From the NCBI GenBank assembly GCA_026713245.1, contig JAPOOU010000127.1:1-38669 (forward strand): a stretch of DNA of 38,669 nt, written 5' to 3'. Shown one piece after another: positions 1 through 8,207 of the stretch. Made by a program: the position numbers and the translations under genes. The stretch's first letter is position 1; every line of letters starts with the position of its first letter. A model generated the notes under the pieces. It had not been told where the DNA came from. It saw nothing but the letters and a program-made list of their open reading frames with translations, and did not search any database. The DNA is from Chloroflexota bacterium. Lineage in GTDB: Bacteria; Chloroflexota; Anaerolineae; Aggregatilineales; Phototrophicaceae.

Positions 1-285
1 CAAAGCCGCGCCAAGCCGGCTTCGCGGTAAAAAACGCAAGACATCGTCAGTTTTGACAAAAGTCTCGATCAATCCGGAGGTGAGCGAACCCAGAAGCAAA
101 AACGGAACCGCCTCAATAAATATGCCGAGGAAGCGAGTGGCGAAGACACTCGCCGTCAAATACAGGTCCTCCCCCGCGCGCAGAGCCTGATAGAGCGCCG
201 CCGCCAGAATTGAAGCGGCGAGCAATACAAATATGACCCGCTTGATCGGCAATGGAGATGCTAATTTGACGTGATCAATTCGCAT
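1..285 (-). CDS. Permease of the YraQ/ArsP type (PF03773-like), 3' part missing at window edge
   Basis: Reading leftwards from an ATG at 285, the frame stays open for 95 codons and leaves the window, so the gene is partial. The N-terminus has a short charged start, one hydrophobic segment at about residues 17-32, and a second at about 44-65 containing FLGIFIEAVPFLLLGSL. That second segment resembles the first conserved helix of the permease family PF03773 (YraQ/ArsP), predicted inner-membrane transporters. The ATG follows the stop of the 54-aa membrane protein by 78 bases on the same strand, so the two may be co-transcribed. The substrate cannot be told from this fragment. The family call rests on one conserved helix and is moderate. 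Confidence 0.6.
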   Translation of the reverse strand, partial: MRIDHVKLASPLPIKRVIFVLLAASILAAALYQALRAGEDLYLTASVFATRFLGIFIEAVPFLLLGSLTSGLIETFVKTDDVLRFLPRSRLGAAL

Positions 286-363
286 GTCTACGACTCATTT
301 CCAAGATGCTGGTTGCCGGGCAAGCTCGCGTCCGAGGACCTCGCCGCGCCAAACAGCCTGGCT

Positions 364-528
364 TCAGGTCTGGTCGTTGCCCGACTTGGACATTATCAGT
401 CCGATAAGCAATCCCAGCATGACGCCGGTGGGCATGCCCAAGGTTACATTGCCGATGCTAAGACCGAACAAAACACCCACCGCCAAACCAATTACGATAC
501 CAACAGCAAACAGGAGATTAGGTTGCAT
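364..528 (-). CDS. Small two-helix membrane protein, 54 aa
   Basis: The ATG at 528 opens a 54-codon frame ending in TGA at 364-366. The upstream minus-strand sequence has GGAGGTGGAG about 12 bases before the ATG, a strong Shine-Dalgarno region. The product has two glycine-rich hydrophobic segments (about residues 5-25 and 28-47) joined by a short GN..LGMP turn, and ends in a polar tail (SKSGNDQT). That is a helical hairpin inserted in the membrane. It lies 80 bases after the cyclase stop at 609 and 78 before the permease start, all on one strand. Function is unknown. The good ribosome site and clean two-helix pattern make it likely real. Confidence 0.6.
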   Translation of the reverse strand: MQPNLLFAVGIVIGLAVGVLFGLSIGNVTLGMPTGVMLGLLIGLIMSKSGNDQT

Positions 529-608
529 GCTCTACGCTCCACCTCCACACATAGCTGTCGCCGCGGACGCTACTCGGCACTTACGATTAGTACCTGTTGC
601 CAGCCCCA

Positions 609-2408
609 TCATAGCCGGCTCCCGGATTGGCCGTTGAAGGCGCCGGACATGCCGCTGTTGTTCCGCCCGCCGACAGCGACCCGGTATATGACCTTGTGGT
701 GCTCGAAGCCCGTTCTCATCTTCGAGGGCGCGATTGCATCGGCTTCGAAGTGATCCTTGACCAATTCATAGGTATCGGCGCTGATGATGATCTCGCCGGG
801 TTCCGCGTTTTCTTGCAAGAATCTGCTGTCTTCGGTCGCTTCGCCCAAGGCGGCGAATTCAATACGGTTGGCGCCGCCTACCATGCCTAGAACCGAAAGC
901 CCGGTGTGGATGCCGATGCCAAAGTGCAAGCGATGATCGGGATCAAGGACTTCGTGCAGCGCATATACTTCTACCATAATATTTTGCGCCGCCCGCAATG
1001 CGCGCAGGGCATGATCTTTCTGATGATTCAACTGCGTATTCCACAGGGCAGTGATCGCGTCGCCCAAATACTTGTCGACGATCCCATCGTGAGACGTGAT
1101 GGCATCGCTCGCCGCGCCCAGGTAGCGATTGACGACGCGCATGAGGTCTTCGGGTTGCAGGTACTCGCTGAAGGCGGTAAATTCGCGCATATCGGCAAAC
1201 ATGGCGGAGATCGTCCGTTCGGTCGGACTGGTATCGAATTCGCTGATTGAGCCGATGTTCTCGAGCAGCGCCTCGGAGACAAAGGTGCCTAGCAGACGCC
1301 TCTGTTCTTCCTGCTCTTTGCGCTCGGTCAAATCGTCGATCACCAGAGCGACGCCATGATTGACCAGGTCTTCGCCACGAAGCGGGCTGGCCACAACTTG
1401 CCAGTACTTCTGCCGCCCATGCAATTCAAAGCGCTCGGCCCAGATGTGTTGCATCTGTTCGTTGCGGACCATTTCAACATTTACGTAAAAGTCCTCTGTC
1501 ACGCCGTGCAAGACCTCGCGCAAGGACAATCCGTTGCATTGCTCGTTGTTGATTCCCGTTATGCCCTCCACGGCTTCATTACAGACAAGGACACAGTTCT
1601 CGCCGTTGATCGTAATCACCCCGGACCCGATCGAGGCGAATATATTGGACAAGCGAATCTGCATCTCTTCGACCAGCGCCATTTGCGCGCGAATATCTTC
1701 AAAGAGGCGCGCATTCTCAATGGCCACAGCGGCCTGCTGTCCGAAACTGGTCAAGAGATCAAGCTCGTTTTCCTTGAACAAGCCAGCCATGACACGGTTG
1801 TCACAATAGGCGACGCCGATGACCTCGTCGCGTACTTTGAGCGGTACCGCCAAGATGCTAAGCAATGCGAAGCCGGCGATGCTTTCGCTATGCGCCAAAC
1901 TGTCGTCAGCGCCGGCATTCACCGTCAGCAGCGGCTCCCCGCTTTCAACCACTTGATTGATGATGGTCCAACTGACGATGCGCCCGCCTATGGCGGTTTC
2001 TTCCGCGCTTAGACCACGGGCGACAGTGAATTCCAATTCGCCGGTATGCCGACTCTTCAAAACAATGTAACCGCGCTCCGCCTGTGTAAGCTGGATCACA
2101 GTTTCCATGACCTGATTGAGAACTTCGTCGGTCTCTTGCGCCGAGTTGATCAAGGCGGTCGTATCCGCCAGGCGCCGCAGTTGCTGCAGCTTCATGTGAG
2201 AATCGACGAGGCCAACCGACAACGTGTCAATACTCGAGCGCAGCGTCCAGAGCCTGTCGATCGCATTGACGGGCAGTTTGATGCCGCGCTGCTGCAACAA
2301 GGCTTGCTGCTTTTCCAGCAAGCTCTTGGCCTCGTCCGTCCGCTGCTTGAGTTCCTTCAGTTGCGTCTGGATGGCGGTGAATCCGCTTGATGCCGCTACT
2401 TGGCTCAT
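609..2408 (-). CDS. GAF-PAS class III nucleotide cyclase, metal-site partner
   Basis: The 599-aa product has an N-terminal coiled coil (about 10-85), a GAF domain (about 85-235, with AERGYIVL and AVPL motifs), a PAS-like domain (about 245-365) and a class III cyclase homology domain (about 395-580). In the catalytic domain both metal aspartates are present: D406 in FADMREFT and D450 in KYLGD, with K446. The second-half motif is broken: the adenine-selecting position is A519, the transition-state Asn position is E526, and the Arg position is F530. Alone it should not be a normal cyclase. Its ATG overlaps the stop of the upstream cyclase by 4 bases (ATGA), implying coupled translation with that partner, which has the missing residues. 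No membrane segment or signal peptide is seen, so it is probably cytoplasmic. Confidence 0.9.
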   Translation of the reverse strand: MSQVAASSGFTAIQTQLKELKQRTDEAKSLLEKQQALLQQRGIKLPVNAIDRLWTLRSSIDTLSVGLVDSHMKLQQLRRLADTTALINSAQETDEVLNQVMETVIQLTQAERGYIVLKSRHTGELEFTVARGLSAEETAIGGRIVSWTIINQVVESGEPLLTVNAGADDSLAHSESIAGFALLSILAVPLKVRDEVIGVAYCDNRVMAGLFKENELDLLTSFGQQAAVAIENARLFEDIRAQMALVEEMQIRLSNIFASIGSGVITINGENCVLVCNEAVEGITGINNEQCNGLSLREVLHGVTEDFYVNVEMVRNEQMQHIWAERFELHGRQKYWQVVASPLRGEDLVNHGVALVIDDLTERKEQEEQRRLLGTFVSEALLENIGSISEFDTSPTERTISAMFADMREFTAFSEYLQPEDLMRVVNRYLGAASDAITSHDGIVDKYLGDAITALWNTQLNHQKDHALRALRAAQNIMVEVYALHEVLDPDHRLHFGIGIHTGLSVLGMVGGANRIEFAALGEATEDSRFLQENAEPGEIIISADTYELVKDHFEADAIAPSKMRTGFEHHKVIYRVAVGGRNNSGMSGAFNGQSGSRL

Positions 2409-4207
2409 GTGCGTCGATACACCTCGTAGGCTTGCATTCCCTGGGAAAGGCCCTTTCCAAAGATCGGATCGCGGGGGCGAAACTGATATGCCAGTCGACC
2501 GTTGTTGTAGTGCTTGATGTGGTCCAATGTTTGCTGCACGATGGTGATGGTGCCCCGGGCAGCATTTTCTTGTATTCGTTTGGATGTGTTAATGGAATGG
2601 CCAAGGGCGGTGAATTCGCGGCGCTTGAAGCTGCCGACATTGCCGAGCGTGGCTTCGCCAGTGTACATGCCGATGATGTAATAGTGCGGCTCCGGCCGAA
2701 TACCCAATTCTCTGTACAAGATCTCGAAGTGTTCACGCATCAGCAGGGCGCACTCGAGAGCCTGCTGGGCGTGGTTGACTTCGGGATTAAGCTGCGTATT
2801 GAAGAGCGCCATGACTTCGTTGCCGATGTATTTGTCGATGATGCCGCCACATTTGTGGATACAGGCGGTGGCTACCGCCTGGTACTGATTGATGATCTTC
2901 AGTTTATCGCTGGGGGAAACCTCCGGCATGGTATGCCAGGGACGAACATCGGCGAAGATACACGTTACCTCGCGGCGCATGCCGCCCATTTCGATGTTGG
3001 CGATTTCATTGATTTGATCAACCATGCCCTCGGGCAAGATCCGTTTCATGGCGTTGATTGTGGTTTCGTGCTCGTGCAAGTGCGTGACATCGTCCATGAC
3101 CATGGTCACGCCTTGGGTCATATCGTTATTGTCTTTAAGCGGCGAAAGCGAGAGCGCCAGCGCCACTTGCCCTCGGCCAGGCAACTCGGCGCTCAGCTCC
3201 AGGGTGTGATCGGCATCCTGCTGCTTGACCAAGGCCAACTGTTCTGTAAGCTGCAGCGCGGAGTTTTTGAGCACGTGATCCAAATCGAAGCCTACGGCGA
3301 CATCCGGCGTCATACTCAGTATCTCGGAAGCCGCACGGTTAAAAGTATGCACCAGGTCATTCGAATCACTGGCGATGATGCCACTGCCTACCGAAGAGAA
3401 AATGTTATCCATTAACTCCTTGACCTGGGTGATTTCCTTCAGGATTTGTTCGGCATGCGTATACATGCGCGCATTGGCAATTGCCACCGCGACGGTATTG
3501 GCAAAAGCCATCATCAAGTTCTTCTCCCGTTGCGTGAAGACCCCCGACACCAGGCGGTTGTCGACATAAACCACGCCGATAGTCTCATCTTTATATTGCA
3601 GCGGCACACAAAGCACTGATCGTAACGTGAAGTTGATGATGCTCTGCTGACTCGACAGGCGTTCGTCCTTGAAAGCGTTGTCCGCCAGCAGCGCCTCGCC
3701 CGTATTCATAACCTCGTTGACAACGGTCATGCTGATTTGCGGCCGATCGCCGCCGGTAACGCCCGTGCCAAGGATACCGCTCTCGTTGCTCACGCGGAAT
3801 TCCATCTCGCCCGTTTCAGGGTGTTTCAAGATGACGTATCCGCGTTCGGCATTGGTCAACATGATGACCAACTCCATGGTCTCGTGCAGGACAACATCAA
3901 CATCAAGCGAAGTCGTGATGCGCGTCGACATCTCCGAGAGCGCGCGCAACTGCTGCAACTCGGTCTGCTCCGACAAGACCTTGTCTTCCAACTGCTTGAA
4001 ATCCTGCTTGATGGACTCGAGCGTGTCCAGGATCACGGGGGGCATCGCCAGCCGATGGCGACGGAGCAATTCCCGCTGCGCGACCAGCGTCTTGTGAATT
4101 TGATCAATCAATTCTTCCAGTTGTCGCAGTTCCGCTACGGGGTTGGCGCTTGTTGATTCAACTTCCGACATTCGGTTAGCTCGCTCCACATCTCCGTCGC
4201 TAAACAT
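2405..4207 (-). CDS. GAF-PAS class III nucleotide cyclase, Asn/Arg-site partner
   Basis: The product (600 aa from the first ATG) has the same order as its downstream neighbour: coiled coil, GAF (about 95-250), PAS-like (about 265-375) and cyclase domain (about 408-595). Here D420 is present, but the second metal aspartate is N463 (KYIGN). The other half is intact: K459, T533 at the adenine position, N540 and R544 (FTALGHSIN..KR). This is the reverse of the defect in the overlapping downstream gene. A second ATG at 4171 has GGAG 11 bases upstream, while the one at 4207 has no clear ribosome site, so the protein may start at residue 13. It is the first gene of the operon. The GAF and PAS domains suggest control by a small ligand or redox signal (inference). 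Confidence 0.9.
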   Translation of the reverse strand: MFSDGDVERANRMSEVESTSANPVAELRQLEELIDQIHKTLVAQRELLRRHRLAMPPVILDTLESIKQDFKQLEDKVLSEQTELQQLRALSEMSTRITTSLDVDVVLHETMELVIMLTNAERGYVILKHPETGEMEFRVSNESGILGTGVTGGDRPQISMTVVNEVMNTGEALLADNAFKDERLSSQQSIINFTLRSVLCVPLQYKDETIGVVYVDNRLVSGVFTQREKNLMMAFANTVAVAIANARMYTHAEQILKEITQVKELMDNIFSSVGSGIIASDSNDLVHTFNRAASEILSMTPDVAVGFDLDHVLKNSALQLTEQLALVKQQDADHTLELSAELPGRGQVALALSLSPLKDNNDMTQGVTMVMDDVTHLHEHETTINAMKRILPEGMVDQINEIANIEMGGMRREVTCIFADVRPWHTMPEVSPSDKLKIINQYQAVATACIHKCGGIIDKYIGNEVMALFNTQLNPEVNHAQQALECALLMREHFEILYRELGIRPEPHYYIIGMYTGEATLGNVGSFKRREFTALGHSINTSKRIQENAARGTITIVQQTLDHIKHYNNGRLAYQFRPRDPIFGKGLSQGMQAYEVYRRT

Positions 4208-4513
4208 GAAACTGGTCGCAGCGCCAAGTTCACACCGGGCCTCAGGCTCCGCTGTTCATGATTCAAGGTCAGCGGCAAAGTTGGTCGGTAAGAGCGCATC
4301 GTCGTGCGCGTCGCTCAGCAACTATCTACGTTAAGCAATACAACTTTGCCGCGACCGCCAGCCTCAATGGCATCGCGACCGTTCCACGCATTGGGACCAC
4401 TAACCCGATTTACTTGTGAGTATACTTGCTAAGCAAGCCACATGCAATTGTCGCGCCGCCTGGCGAAGGCCCATAACAAGGGCGGCAACAGCCACTATCC
4501 GGGCGTCCCGCGC
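4208..4513. other. Intergenic gap without a recognised gene
   Basis: This 306-base stretch lies between the end of the FAD oxidoreductase gene and the start of the cyclase operon. It must contain the cyclase promoter, but I find no convincing -35/-10 pair. No RNA gene, strong terminator hairpin or conserved short frame is visible. Confidence 0.5.
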
Positions 4514-5824
4514 TCAATCTTGCATGACAAGCGAGGCCGCCCGTCGGCCAATCTCGACGGCATAGTTGGTACCGCGATCCCAAGGGTAAACTTGCGACAT
4601 GCTCGCCCAATAGAGACCGGGGATCGGCGTTTGCAAGCCGGGGATATTTCGGCTGTGATAGAGTTCGGGAACAGGCTGAGCATAAGGCGCGCGCCAGACC
4701 CAGCTTTTGCGTATCCAGTCTTCGCCGAAACTGGGGTTGACCTTCCGCAGCGCGGGAAGGAAGCGCTCAACCAGGGCCGCTTCGCTCAGTTGGAAATACT
4801 CGTGATCGGGCGGCACGTAATCGCCGCAATAAACGATGTGATCGCCACCATAGCGCTCCCGCGAGATGTAATTGGTATGCTCCACCAGCGCCAAAAAGGG
4901 GAAGGCTGACTGTGACTTGTCGGCGGTGGTCGCCGGCAGATTCAGCCAGTAGGTATCATCTGGCATGAGCCGTCGTCTCAAGGCAAACACCGCGCACAAG
5001 CCGCCGATGCTCTTGAGCGCAGCGAGCGACTTGCCATAGGCTGTATCCGCCAAGCCATCCGTCAAGCGCAACATCAAGCTGGGTGAGGTGGTGCTGAGGA
5101 TGCGGTCAAAGCAGCGTTCTTCGTTTTCTGCCATCAGCGCCGGGGCGCCAGCGCGGGGGAGTATGCGCTCGGCGCGCGTAGCCAGCCGTATCTCCACGCC
5201 CATAGACCGCAGTTGCCGGGCCAACTCATCGAGAAAAGCCTGGAATCCGCCTACATACGTGCCCAGCTTGAGCGTACGCTTCACAATACGCGCCCACATG
5301 AAGGACATGGGCACCTTGTCATACTGCTCGGCGAATTTGCCGATCAAGAGCGGCTTGAAGAATTTCTCATAGGCTTCATCTCCCATCCAGCGCCGCATCC
5401 AGGCATCCGCCGTCACTTTTTCAAAGGGCTGCCAGCGGGGCGACAGTTTGACGAACATGCCTGCCAGGGCCATGCGCATGGTAGCGATTGGCGACAAGGG
5501 CAGCAACAGCGCCGAGGGAGAGATCTCGCTGCGAACCAGGTCCCCGTCGATCCAGTAGCTGGTCTTGGGACGCGGGAAAATGACCTTGTCGCGCACCCCC
5601 ATCTCGCTGGCCAGGTTCAGGATATCGTGATCGTTGGCGAACCAATGATGATAGAACTTCTCCAGCGTCCAGTCCCAGTTGTCGTCTTTGAAGCCGGCGG
5701 CCAGCCCCCCGACTTGATCGGCGGCTTCAAAGATGGTGACTCGATGACCGGCGCGGGCGAGGTCCCAGGCGGCCGCCAGCCCGGTCGCGCCGGCGCCGAT
5801 GATGCCGATTTTGAGTTGGGTCAT
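4514..5824 (-). CDS. FAD-dependent amine-oxidase/protoporphyrinogen-oxidase-like oxidoreductase
   Basis: The 436-aa protein opens with a classic dinucleotide-binding fold: GIIGAGATGLAAA at about residues 7-19, then a Glu at the end of the second strand (IFEAAD), then QVGGLAAGF, as in the NAD(P)-binding Rossmann-like flavin amine oxidases. The C-terminus has the family's second FAD-contact region (about 405-425, PGLYWASMSQVYPWDRGTN). Length is normal for the superfamily. The start is supported by AAAGGG about 8 bases before the ATG. It lies 114 bases downstream of tsaD on the same strand. Related proteins are often linked to glycan or carotenoid/isoprenoid metabolism, but nothing here fixes the substrate. 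Confidence 0.8.
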   Translation of the reverse strand: MTQLKIGIIGAGATGLAAAWDLARAGHRVTIFEAADQVGGLAAGFKDDNWDWTLEKFYHHWFANDHDILNLASEMGVRDKVIFPRPKTSYWIDGDLVRSEISPSALLLPLSPIATMRMALAGMFVKLSPRWQPFEKVTADAWMRRWMGDEAYEKFFKPLLIGKFAEQYDKVPMSFMWARIVKRTLKLGTYVGGFQAFLDELARQLRSMGVEIRLATRAERILPRAGAPALMAENEERCFDRILSTTSPSLMLRLTDGLADTAYGKSLAALKSIGGLCAVFALRRRLMPDDTYWLNLPATTADKSQSAFPFLALVEHTNYISRERYGGDHIVYCGDYVPPDHEYFQLSEAALVERFLPALRKVNPSFGEDWIRKSWVWRAPYAQPVPELYHSRNIPGLQTPIPGLYWASMSQVYPWDRGTNYAVEIGRRAASLVMQD

Positions 5825-5938
5825 GGGCTACCCTTTGACGTATCGCGAGTTCATAATTTGGGATTGTACACAGATTTGGTTTATTGGGCGCGCTTTGCAA
5901 TTGACATGATGGCAGCAAATATTTTGCCGCCAGCCAGG

Positions 5939-7006
5939 TTATTCCGCGTAGGTCTGCTCCGACAAGCGCCAACTCGAGCGCGCCTCGAAGGCAAGCCCGC
6001 TGCGGTGGCCAGCCAGAAAACGATAGTGAGCGGCGGCGGCGATCATGGCCGCGTTGTCGGTGCAGAGCGCCAGGGGCGGATAACGCAGGGGCAGACTGCT
6101 CTCTTCCCGCATCTTATGCCGCAGCAATTGATTGGCGCTGACGCCGCCGGACAGTAGAATCTCGCTGCAGTGAAACTGACGCGCCGCCCCGATCGTGACG
6201 CGCGCCAGGGCCTCCGTCACCGCATCCTGGAAAGCCGCGGCTACGTCCGCGATATCGATGTCGGCGCGCAATTGCGCGCGCTTCTCGGCGCCGCGACGCC
6301 GCTTTCGCCGACCATGGCCCGATGGCTGAACCGTGACCTGGCGCAGGACAGCCGTCTTAAGCCCGCTGAAACTGAAATCGTAAGGACTGTCGGTTTGGGC
6401 GATGGGGAATTTATAGGCCGTGGCATCGCCATTTGCGGCGACTCGTTCAATAGCGGGTCCGCCGGGAAAGGGCAAGCCGAGGGTGCGCCCCACTTTGTCA
6501 AAAGCTTCGCCCGCCGCGTCGTCAATGGCGCCGCCCAGGCGGCGATATTCGCCGTGACCGGTCATCAGCACCAGTTCGCTATGTCCGCCCGATGCGATCA
6601 GCACGACGACCGGGAAGTCGATATCGGCGTCGTTGGGTTCGAGCAGGAGCGAGTAGACATGCCCTTCCAGGTGGTTGATGCCCAGCAGCGGCTTGCCCGT
6701 CGCCAGCGCCAGTCCCTTGGCGAAGTTGATGCCGACCAGCAGCGAGCCGATCAAACCGGGTCCCTGCGTGACTGCGATGGTGTCAAGCTGCTCGTAGCCC
6801 GTGCCGGCTTCGTCCATCGCTTGGCTGACAACCGCGCTGATGGATTCGGCATGGGCGCGCGACGCCACTTCGGGGAAGACGCCGCCGTATTGAGCGTGCA
6901 AGTCAAGTTGCGAGGAGACGACATTGGAGCGGGCGACGCGGCCGTCGCTGACGACGGCGGCGGCCGTGTCGTCGCAGGATGTTTCGATGCCGAGGATGGT
7001 TGTCAT
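5939..7006 (-). CDS. tsaD: tRNA N6-adenosine threonylcarbamoyltransferase TsaD
   Basis: TsaD transfers the threonylcarbamoyl group to A37 of ANN-decoding tRNAs, working with TsaB and TsaE in the cytoplasm. The 355-aa product starts with the ASKHA signature ILGIETSCDDTA, carries metal-binding H112 and H116 (HLEGH), the nucleotide loop IASGGHSEL (about 137-145), and the C-terminal CTDNAAMIAAA with the metal Asp. It is slightly long because of a very basic insertion (about 225-247, GRRKRRRGAEKR) between the FSFSGLKTAVLR motif and the IADVAAAFQ helix. No clear ribosome site precedes the ATG. It is transcribed away from the ATPase/TOPRIM pair, sharing a 109-base divergent spacer. Identity is secure; only the insertion is odd. 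Confidence 0.95.
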   Translation of the reverse strand: MTTILGIETSCDDTAAAVVSDGRVARSNVVSSQLDLHAQYGGVFPEVASRAHAESISAVVSQAMDEAGTGYEQLDTIAVTQGPGLIGSLLVGINFAKGLALATGKPLLGINHLEGHVYSLLLEPNDADIDFPVVVLIASGGHSELVLMTGHGEYRRLGGAIDDAAGEAFDKVGRTLGLPFPGGPAIERVAANGDATAYKFPIAQTDSPYDFSFSGLKTAVLRQVTVQPSGHGRRKRRRGAEKRAQLRADIDIADVAAAFQDAVTEALARVTIGAARQFHCSEILLSGGVSANQLLRHKMREESSLPLRYPPLALCTDNAAMIAAAAHYRFLAGHRSGLAFEARSSWRLSEQTYAE

Positions 7007-7071
7007 GTTCGCGCTTTCGCGTGGTCGTATGCGCGGGGCAATTGTAGCACTGAATTTGAGAAGCGCGGATG

Positions 7072-7077
7072 TATAAT
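7072..7077 (+). promoter_or_regulatory. Putative -10 box for the ATPase/TOPRIM pair
   Basis: A perfect TATAAT lies 38 bases before the ATPase start codon. A good -35 at 16-18 bases spacing is not visible, so this is a weak promoter call. The ATPase ATG is also preceded by GGGAGG at a suitable distance. Confidence 0.35.
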
Positions 7078-7115
7078 GGGGTCAGCTAGAGCGCTTTAGG
7101 CGAGGGAGGCGCGTC

Positions 7116-8207
7116 ATGTACAAGTCATTTCGGGTGAAGAATTTCCGCTGCTTCAAGGACTTGCAGATCAATGACTTGGGTCGGGTGAATTTGATTGCCG
7201 GGAAGAATAATACTGGCAAGACGGCTTTGATGGAGGCGATGTATATTCACTCTGGGAATCGCGATCCGATGACGCTTCTGCGGTCTAATGTCAGGTATGA
7301 TTATGCGTCAGTGCGCAGCGTAGAGCAGGCATTCCCAGAACCAATGACGAATATAAGTTGGAATGTCATTTTCAACAATTTTTGCACCAAGGAAGACATC
7401 GAACTAAGTGCAACCTTCTCCCAGCGAAATAACTTAGCACCTGAGCTCAAGCTTTCTGTCATTACCCAATATCAAGAAGGCTATGACGAAATCCTTCGCA
7501 ATGTCCATATCTTTAACGAATACATATCAGAGATACTTGTATTTAAGTCGGGACTTGACGCCGAACCCTTTATTTTGGTGCTAACAGATATGCGAGTTTT
7601 CCCTACGTATTTGTCAAATCAAAAATTAATAACAAATTCTGAGTTCCTTATGGCGCGAAAGAAGGTGGATACTAATGTAAATGCTGAGCGTTTTAGCAAT
7701 ATGCGGCAATCAGGTACGGACAAGGTACTTGTTGATGCGCTCAAACTGATTGAGCCCCGTTTGAAGAAACTCGAAATTCTTGCCTACGGCGGTCAGCCAC
7801 ATATTCACGCCGACATTGAATTAGATCAACTCATTTCGGTATCCAATCTGGGCGATGGCATGAACCGCATTAGTAGCCTGATACTTGCAATGAGCGAAGT
7901 ACCAGGCGGTGTAGTGTTCATCGACGAGATAGAAAACGGCATACACCACTCCGTACAGAAAAAAGTCTGGAAAGCCATCGGTCAAGTCGCGCGCGATCTC
8001 GACATCCAGGTCTTCGCTACGACGCACAGCCTGGAAATGATCCGCGCGGCTTACGAAGCATTCAGAGAAAACAAAAAGCTAAATGAGTTTCGCTATCACC
8101 GACTCGACCGTGACCGCGACACCGGTGACATTGAAGCTGTGACATACAATGAATTCGGCATGGATGCCGTTGCCGCTTTCGACTTTGAGTACGAGGTGCG
8201 CGGATGA
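7116..8207 (+). CDS. AAA (OLD/ABC-type) ATPase of a two-gene ATPase/TOPRIM module
   Basis: The 363-aa protein has an SMC/RecF-like N-terminus (FRVKNFRCFKDL), Walker A GKNNTGKT (29-36), an ABC-signature-like NLGDGMNR (244-251), Walker B VVFIDEIEN (267-274) and a C-terminal switch histidine in ATTHS (301-305). This is the layout of AAA_15/AAA_21 ATPases found in OLD nucleases and PARIS AriA. The middle (about 80-200) is poorly conserved and AT-rich at DNA level, suggesting transfer. GGGAGG precedes the ATG. The stop overlaps the next start by 4 bases (ATGA), so the two proteins are probably made together and act as a complex. An anti-phage role is inferred from family and architecture. Confidence 0.85.
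   Translation: MYKSFRVKNFRCFKDLQINDLGRVNLIAGKNNTGKTALMEAMYIHSGNRDPMTLLRSNVRYDYASVRSVEQAFPEPMTNISWNVIFNNFCTKEDIELSATFSQRNNLAPELKLSVITQYQEGYDEILRNVHIFNEYISEILVFKSGLDAEPFILVLTDMRVFPTYLSNQKLITNSEFLMARKKVDTNVNAERFSNMRQSGTDKVLVDALKLIEPRLKKLEILAYGGQPHIHADIELDQLISVSNLGDGMNRISSLILAMSEVPGGVVFIDEIENGIHHSVQKKVWKAIGQVARDLDIQVFATTHSLEMIRAAYEAFRENKKLNEFRYHRLDRDRDTGDIEAVTYNEFGMDAVAAFDFEYEVRG

Noticed and set aside
2387..3415. A 342-codon plus-strand frame over the cyclase genes.
   Set aside because: Antisense to clear GAF and cyclase motifs; no domain or ribosome site.
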